Source: an uncultured Eubacteriales bacterium
Lineage (GTDB): Bacteria; Bacillota; Clostridia; Monoglobales; Monoglobaceae
NCBI GenBank assembly: GCA_958352815.1
Contig: CATWQA010000047.1
Coordinates: 1-15,726 of the forward strand
Direction of reading: 5' to 3'
Length of the DNA stretch: 15,726 nucleotides
In this document: one piece after another, positions 13,220-15,726 of the stretch
How the letters are laid out: every line of letters starts with the position of its first letter
Numbering within the stretch: position 1 is the stretch's first letter
Translations under genes and position numbers: made by a program
The notes under the pieces: model-generated
The model's database searches: none
What the model was told of the DNA's origin: nothing
What the model saw: the letters and a program-made list of their open reading frames with translations, nothing else

Positions 13220-15726
13220 ATGAAAAGAATTTTTAAGATTTTAGCTATAGTCGGCGCGGCTGCCCTGTGTATAATATGTGCCGAGACCATGGCATTTGCG
13301 GAAGATGTGTATGATGACTGCGCGGACTTCAGCCGCGTAATTGACATGAGCGAGGGCTTAGTCTTAGATGTTGTTACCGAAGAAAATATGTACGCCTTTA
13401 ATGACGGCACTCATATAATCAGGGTAACCTCGGACGCAGAATACCTTGAGTATGAGGTGGACAGCGGCGGATATTTTGTGTTTAACACAGCCTTTTCTCC
13501 AAACGAGACTATATCTCACTTCTCTTTTGAGTATTCGGCGGACGGCGAGTCCTGGTACGCCGTAAACCCAATTACCACAGTGGACACCGTTGAGGGCGGA
13601 AAGTGGATAACAGTGCACTACAGCCTGAAAAAGCTGGACAGCTCCGCAAAGTACGTGAAAATTATTTTCGGAAACGTGGGAGGAACGCCCTGGTCGCCCT
13701 GTATAGAAAGCGTGGAGCTGCGCCCGCATAACACAAACGAGATTGGCTTTACCGACTGCGTTTCAACCAAGTACTACAGCGCAACAACAAAGCTTAAAAA
13801 CTTAGGTCTTATAAACGGGTACAGCCAAACACAGTTTAATCCGGACGGGGATATTACCAGAGCCGAGTTTTCAAAAATGATTGCAAGGCTGCTGAACCTT
13901 GACGAAACCTTTAACCCCAAAGCCTTAAAGCAGGTTTTCCCCGATGTAGACAGCGATTATTGGGGAGCGGGGGCAATTTACGCCCTGTACGGCATGGGAA
14001 TTGTAAACGGCGATGAAAACGGGCACTTTAATCCTGAGGACAATGTAACCTTGCAGGAAGCGGTAAAGATTATGGTGTCCTCATTGGGATATACCGTTGT
14101 TGCCAACGAAAAGGGCGGCTATCCCTTCGGCTTTATGACCGAGGCGTCACGGCTCAAGCTCCTTGACGGCGTCGATGAGCTTGGCTATGAGGACAAGCTT
14201 TGCCGAGGCGACGCGGCAATCCTAATGGATAACAGTCTTGACGTGGAGGTTATCAGTCAGACTACCTTTGGAAGCGGTCAAAACAGATATGAGTTTGACG
14301 GCGACACTATTTTAAATAAGTATCATGGTATATACGAAAAGGTCGGCGAGATAACCGACGTGGGATATGCAAGTGTTTTTGCGGAAGGACAGGCAACCGA
14401 GGACAGATTTGTTATAGATGATGTAGTGTGCAAAATAGGTGACTGCCATGTTCTGCCTTATCTCGGCACAAACGTTACCGCCTACGTGCAGGAGGACAAT
14501 AACAAGGATTACACCGCCCTGTACATAGAACAAAGCGAGAACACCAAAATCACTGTTATAGATTATAACAGCTTTGACCGTTTTGAGGGCAACAGTATTT
14601 ACTACGAAAGTGACAACGGCAGAGAACAGAGAGTTACACTAAACGACAACACCAAAATAATATATAATTACAAGTATAAAACAAGGGTAGGCTTGGTCTC
14701 CGACATAAACTTTAGCTGCGGCTTTATTAAGATTATCGCAAATAACAGCAGCACGGCGGACTATGTTATGGTATACGACTATGACACATATATTGTAAGC
14801 GGTGGCGCAAGGATAGGCGGAACCTTTTCCGACAGGAACAAGGGCGGCGTAAACCTGAACCTTGACAGCGCAGATATGATCATGTTGCAAAACGATGGGG
14901 ATGCTCTTGAATATTCTCCCGATTATATGCTTAATCAAAACGATGTGGTGTGCGCGGCAATAAGCGAGGACGGCAAGATTATCGATATACGCATATCGGT
15001 TGACACGGCGTACGGAGCCGTAACAAGCGTCAATGCAGCGGAGGGCGAGTGCGTAATCAACGGCAAGGCCTACAAGACCTCGGAATACTTTAAAAATTCG
15101 GGAGCCGTAATAGAGCCTACTTCGGGCAATGTTACAGCATACCTCGATATAAACAATAATATAGTGTACTGCTCAAACGCCGGGCGTTCGGAGAGTTACG
15201 GATATTTAAGAAGAGTTTCAAGCCAAAGCGATGTTTTTAACTCCTCGGTTGACCTTCAAATTATTACCGAAACGGGAAAAGCGGAGGAGCTTACGGCAAC
15301 CTCAAAAACCGCTCTGAACGGCAGTACTTCGGCGCTCAGCAGCATATCAAACCTGAGCCCTCAGCTTGTAAAGTTCACCTTAAGAGGGGACGGCACGCTT
15401 GCTGCTATCGATACGGCAACAGACTGCTACGGGGCTGTAAACACCGATATTTTTACAATGAATTTTGCGTCAGACTCCGCAAAATATTATGATACAATAA
15501 ATATCTTTGCATCAAAATATCAGTTAAGCTCCGACACAAAGGTTTTCCTGATTCCCGAGGACGACAGCGACATAAAGAAATATGAGGTGACCGACCTGAC
15601 CGCATTAATAAGCGACACCGCATATAACGTGCAGCTTTACGACCTAAACGACAGCTACAAGGTAGGGGCGGCAGTAATAAAAAAGGCGGCGGGCAGCGAC
15701 GAGGTCAGAAGCAACAGTCCGATTTG
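13220..15726 (+). CDS. SLH-domain surface protein, 3' end outside the window
   Basis: Open from ATG 13220 to the window edge (835 codons, no stop seen), so partial. AGGAG at 13206-13210 lies 9 nt upstream. There is a signal peptide (1-27, cut after AFA). Residues about 29-168 form a beta-sandwich-like domain related to residues 482-618 of the preceding protein (FSFEYSADGESW and KYVKIIFGNVGGTPWSP). Two SLH modules follow (about 175-227 with ITRAE; 238-290 with VTLQE), then a degenerate third (300-342). Residues 345-835 are beta-rich and Asn/Asp/Ser/Tyr-rich, with DV/AY/YV repeats as in large Clostridia SLH proteins; I recognise no enzymatic domain. It is probably co-transcribed with the cohesin-dockerin gene 15 nt upstream, and is likely a wall-bound structural or adhesive protein. 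Confidence 0.85.
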   Translation, partial: MKRIFKILAIVGAAALCIICAETMAFAEDVYDDCADFSRVIDMSEGLVLDVVTEENMYAFNDGTHIIRVTSDAEYLEYEVDSGGYFVFNTAFSPNETISHFSFEYSADGESWYAVNPITTVDTVEGGKWITVHYSLKKLDSSAKYVKIIFGNVGGTPWSPCIESVELRPHNTNEIGFTDCVSTKYYSATTKLKNLGLINGYSQTQFNPDGDITRAEFSKMIARLLNLDETFNPKALKQVFPDVDSDYWGAGAIYALYGMGIVNGDENGHFNPEDNVTLQEAVKIMVSSLGYTVVANEKGGYPFGFMTEASRLKLLDGVDELGYEDKLCRGDAAILMDNSLDVEVISQTTFGSGQNRYEFDGDTILNKYHGIYEKVGEITDVGYASVFAEGQATEDRFVIDDVVCKIGDCHVLPYLGTNVTAYVQEDNNKDYTALYIEQSENTKITVIDYNSFDRFEGNSIYYESDNGREQRVTLNDNTKIIYNYKYKTRVGLVSDINFSCGFIKIIANNSSTADYVMVYDYDTYIVSGGARIGGTFSDRNKGGVNLNLDSADMIMLQNDGDALEYSPDYMLNQNDVVCAAISEDGKIIDIRISVDTAYGAVTSVNAAEGECVINGKAYKTSEYFKNSGAVIEPTSGNVTAYLDINNNIVYCSNAGRSESYGYLRRVSSQSDVFNSSVDLQIITETGKAEELTATSKTALNGSTSALSSISNLSPQLVKFTLRGDGTLAAIDTATDCYGAVNTDIFTMNFASDSAKYYDTINIFASKYQLSSDTKVFLIPEDDSDIKKYEVTDLTALISDTAYNVQLYDLNDSYKVGAAVIKKAAGSDEVRSNSPI

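Noticed and set aside
13364..13729. Minus-strand open frame of 121 codons opposite the second SLH gene
   Set aside because: The plus frame has a signal peptide, SLH modules and a good ribosome site; the minus frame shows no domain.

Overview
The window reads as chromosome of a spore-lineage Clostridia bacterium (Bacillota), probably an anaerobic, possibly gut or fibre-associated member of the Oscillospirales or Monoglobus-like clades. This rests on a SpoIIM homologue, AGGAGG-type ribosome sites, extended -10 promoters, and a surface protein joining cohesin, SLH and dockerin modules. Genus is inference; no rRNA or other taxonomic marker is present.

Layout. (1) 78-1472, minus: a MATE-family efflux transporter started from TTG. 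Its likely 5' leader (about 1473-1612) is packed with hairpins and contains two imperfect copies of one element. (2) 1751-2584, plus: an AraC-family regulator divergent from the MATE gene and a natural candidate to control it. (3) 2588-3292, minus: spoIIM, convergent with araC with only 3 nt between stop codons. (4) 3361-8031, plus: an intact M42 metallopeptidase, a second M42 homologue that has lost most metal and catalytic residues, then polA. (5) 8130-10790, plus: coaE, a membrane-anchored lytic transglycosylase (ATGA overlap with coaE) and an M18 aminopeptidase, probably from an extended -10 promoter at 8090-8098. (6) 10871 to the right edge, plus: two exported SLH proteins 15 nt apart. 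The first is cohesin - Gly linker - SLH x3 - Pro/Thr/Glu linker - beta domain - Ig-like domain - dockerin. The second begins with a related beta domain, then SLH modules, then a long beta-rich region that runs off the window.

How the genes fit together. The polA-coaE-transglycosylase stretch is housekeeping (repair polymerase, last step of CoA synthesis, cell-wall remodelling). It is flanked by three peptidase-family genes of types that form large cytoplasmic aminopeptidase assemblies. The right-hand pair are envelope proteins likely held to the wall by SLH modules; the first could also join cohesin-dockerin contacts.

The best candidates for something undescribed are the structured MATE leader, the adjacent live and dead M42 pair, and the single-cohesin/SLH/dockerin protein that shares a domain with its neighbour. 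No gene-free stretch exceeds 300 nt; the longest is the 278-nt MATE/AraC interval. I saw no rRNA, tRNA, CRISPR array, insertion sequence or prophage gene.
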